From an uncultured Bacilli bacterium (GTDB taxonomy: Bacteria > Bacillota_I > Bacilli_A > RF39 > UBA660): DNA of 6,888 nt. Where the stretch lies: the NCBI GenBank assembly GCA_934096075.1, contig CAKOLN010000024.1, forward strand, positions 1-6,888, written 5' to 3'. The position numbers and the translations under genes are program-made. Below are positions 5,223 through 6,888 of this stretch, piece by piece (position 1 is the first letter of the stretch; every line of letters starts with the position of its first letter). A model generated the notes under the pieces. The model did not search any database. It was not told where the DNA came from and saw only the letters and a list, made by a program, of their open reading frames with translations.

Positions 5223-5765
5223 ATGGAAAATCTAAAAGGAACAAAAACAGAAAAAAATTTAATGGAAGCATTTGCTGGTGAATCACAAGCAAGAAATAAA
5301 TATACTTATTATGCTTCTAAGGCAAGAAAAGATGGTTTTGAACAAATTGCTGCAATTTTTGAAGAAACTGCTAATAATGAAAAAGAACATGCAAAATTAT
5401 GGTTTAAAGAACTTCATGGTGGTGAAGTTCCTAGTACATTAGAAAATCTTAATGATGCTGCAAGTGGTGAAAACTATGAATGGACAGATATGTATGAAAG
5501 AATGGCTAAAGAAGCAAGAGAAGAAGGATTTACAAGAATTGCTAATCTTTTTGAAGGTGTTGCAAAAATTGAAAAAGAACATGAAGAAAGATACAAAAAA
5601 TTAATTGAAAATATTAATAATGACTTAGTATTCTCTAGTGAAGGAGACACTATTTGGATATGTCGCAACTGTGGTCATATTGTCATTGGTAAAAAAGCCC
5701 CAGAAGTTTGCCCTGTCTGTTCTCACTCTAAATCATTCTTTGAAAAAAAAGCAAATAATTATTAA
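5223..5765 (+). CDS. rbr: rubrerythrin
   Basis: The 180-residue product reduces hydrogen peroxide to water in anaerobes, taking electrons through a rubredoxin-type centre. Residues 1-135 form the ferritin-like four-helix bundle with diiron ligands visible as Glu20 (AFAGESQARNKY), Glu53-x2-His56 (NEKEHAKLW), Glu92, and Glu117-x2-His120 (IEKEHEERY). The C-terminal rubredoxin-like iron site is Cys147-RN-Cys150 and Cys163-PV-Cys166. Length is normal for the classic form, and it is cytoplasmic. GGAAGG lies 5 nt before ATG, within the end of perR. Co-transcription with perR and the palindrome upstream point to peroxide induction. Confidence 0.97.
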   Translation: MENLKGTKTEKNLMEAFAGESQARNKYTYYASKARKDGFEQIAAIFEETANNEKEHAKLWFKELHGGEVPSTLENLNDAASGENYEWTDMYERMAKEAREEGFTRIANLFEGVAKIEKEHEERYKKLIENINNDLVFSSEGDTIWICRNCGHIVIGKKAPEVCPVCSHSKSFFEKKANNY

Positions 5766-5777
5766 TTTTATGTCAGT

Positions 5778-5808
5778 AAAAAAGTTTGCAAAAAAAGCAA
5801 ACTTTTTT
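5778..5808 (+). terminator. strong terminator of perR-rbr, probably bidirectional
   Basis: A perfect 12-bp stem pairs AAAAAAGTTTGC with GCAAACTTTTTT around seven A. With T-runs on both strands it can also stop the converging minus-strand transcript from the MMPL remnant. Confidence 0.9.
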
Positions 5809-5818
5809 ATATATAATT

Positions 5819-6336
5819 TTATGATTCTATCTTATTATTAACTATCTTTTTATCAAATAAAACAATAGTACTTGGTAAGACAAATAATATTAATAATACT
5901 GCAATAGTTACTCCAATTGCTAATATATGGCAAATCTCTCCTATAGCAGAATCTTTAAATACAAACCCTAATATACCAGTTATAATAATCATTATCAAAG
6001 ATGATGTAAGATTTGTATGAATTGATTTATTATATGTTTTTTTAAAGATATTCTTATATTATTTTCTTTTCTTAACTCTTTATAATAGTTTGTAAATAAT
6101 ATTGCATAATCAATAGCGGCTCCCATTAAGATACTTTGTACTATAAGTAAAGATAGATAATATACTTTCATATCTAATATATTAATAATACCTATTAATA
6201 CATAGACAGCACACTGAATTACTAATACTAATATAAATGGAATAATTAGTGATTTAAAGGTAAGTAAAACTACTAAAAATATTAAAAATATTGTAATAAT
6301 TGTAAGTTTATTCATTTCATAATTAAAGTTATTTAC
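5819..6336 (-). pseudogene. MMPL/RND-family transporter, C-terminal remnant with a frameshift
   Basis: The first piece (about 100 residues, NNFNYEMNKLTIITIFLIF onward) holds two or three membrane helices and the family's charged helix, SILMGAAIDYAILFTNYYKE, whose Asp is the usual proton-relay residue. At T-run 6037-6043 (A7 on the coding strand) the frame changes: the natural continuation, TYNKSIHTNLTSSLIM then ITGILGFVFKDSAIGEI and a last helix ending LLILFVLPSTIVLFD, lies in the -1 frame and stops at 5819. One more A would join them. Full MMPL proteins are 700 residues or more; here a TGA at 6337-6339 closes the frame and the front is missing. No ribosome binding site precedes the ATG at 6315. 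Most likely a dead fragment. Confidence 0.8.
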
Positions 6337-6348
6337 TCATTTCACTTT

Positions 6349-6888
6349 TTATTTATACTGATAAGGATTATTAATTGTCCCATCTCCTGTCATTTCAAAA
6401 TTGCCGTTTATTGTTATGACTGGTCTAATATAATAACTATTCGTTAATAAATTTCTAGTCCAGTCAGTAGGAGCTCCATTTTTATCTATAATAAAAACAT
6501 TTCCATTTTTATATGTTGGATCGTAATATGCTGGGGATAATGTCCAGTAGTAATCAGGAATGCTAGAATTATATAAGAAATATGAAGTGTTATTTTTTTT
6601 ATAAGCTCCTCCTGCTAAAACCACTTCTTCTGCACTTATTAATCCAATATTTGCTTCAATAATATATTTACTAGGACAAACTAGTATTGGAGAATAATTG
6701 TTACTATCTTGACCTAAATTTTCATATGATTGAAAATAATTAACATTTGCATATGTACCTGATGATTTTCTTGTATAATAATCAAAATTTACACAAAAAT
6801 TTGATTTTACAATTTTATCAGAATTAGATGCTAAATTATTTTGATACCAATTATCTAAAATTGGTTTAATATTACTATTACCATAAGC
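6349..6888 (-). CDS. C-terminal part of a large Tyr/Asn-rich, probably surface, protein (enters from the right edge)
   Basis: The frame is open for 179 codons from the window edge to TAA at 6349; the start lies outside. The sequence is rich in Asn, Tyr and Ser and has no membrane segment. Recognisable stretches are PILDNWYQNNLAS, FCVNFDYYTR, ILVCPSKY, ANIGLISAEEVVLAGGAY, YYWTLSPAYYD, and the ending YYIRPVITINGNF with TGDGTINNPYQYK. The pattern IGLISAxEVxxAGG ... YWTxSP ... RPVI is common at the C-terminus of long extracellular or prepilin-like proteins in uncultured gut Bacillota and recalls the DUF6273 fold; recognition is by eye. Two cysteines could form a disulfide. It is followed after only 12 nt by the MMPL remnant in the same frame, beyond TAA and TGA stops. 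Confidence 0.7.
   Translation of the reverse strand, partial: AYGNSNIKPILDNWYQNNLASNSDKIVKSNFCVNFDYYTRKSSGTYANVNYFQSYENLGQDSNNYSPILVCPSKYIIEANIGLISAEEVVLAGGAYKKNNTSYFLYNSSIPDYYWTLSPAYYDPTYKNGNVFIIDKNGAPTDWTRNLLTNSYYIRPVITINGNFEMTGDGTINNPYQYK

Noticed and set aside
5086..5292. Minus-strand frame across the perR-rbr junction, and similar frames at 5474-5668 (minus) and 5638-5841 (plus)
   Set aside because: Shadows of perR and rubrerythrin; the plus-strand one also crosses the terminator.

Overview
The window comes from a very AT-rich, low-GC Gram-positive type genome, most likely an uncultured gut Bacillota of the Clostridia/Bacilli kind. Nearly every gene has a strong AGGAGG-type ribosome binding site, intergenic spacers are short, terminators are simple stem plus T-tract, and the families (DUF6320, DUF5301, PerR, rubrerythrin, MMPL) are typical of that group. 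TGA is used as a stop (gene ending at 907) and tryptophan is TGG, so the code is the standard bacterial one. All family calls are from reading the protein sequences by eye.

Left part (1-3688, all minus strand, read right to left): a membrane-anchored rhodanese with a GTG start, then a secreted or lipid-anchored-like DUF5301 plus Ig-like protein, then a terminator hairpin. Below the hairpin lies a tightly coupled set: a condensation/alcohol-acetyltransferase-like enzyme carrying HxxxDG, a zinc-ribbon plus six-helix membrane protein (DUF6320-like) whose start overlaps the enzyme's stop, and the start of a small membrane protein that leaves the window.

Middle (3689-4438): a decayed zone. It holds the C-terminal half of an HU/IHF-type DNA-binding protein broken by an apparent out-of-frame deletion, its terminator, two doubtful mini-ORFs, a minus-strand promoter and, facing the other way, the promoter of a small XRE-type regulator. 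A 15-bp operator-like motif recurs here: before the rhodanese gene, in a 21-bp-phased cluster before the regulator, and again before perR. This suggests a small local regulon.

Right of centre (4439-5808, plus strand): the XRE regulator with its own terminator, then a perR-rbr operon with a well-formed promoter, a 7-1-7 palindrome over the start site and a strong terminator. This is a classic peroxide-defence module: a metal-sensing repressor controlling rubrerythrin.

Right end (5819-6888, minus strand): the last part of an MMPL/RND transporter lacking its front and carrying a frameshift in an A7 run, joined directly to the C-terminal part of a large tyrosine/asparagine-rich protein, probably surface-exposed, that enters from beyond the window. 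This end looks like a rearrangement scar. No RNA gene, CRISPR array or complete insertion sequence was seen.
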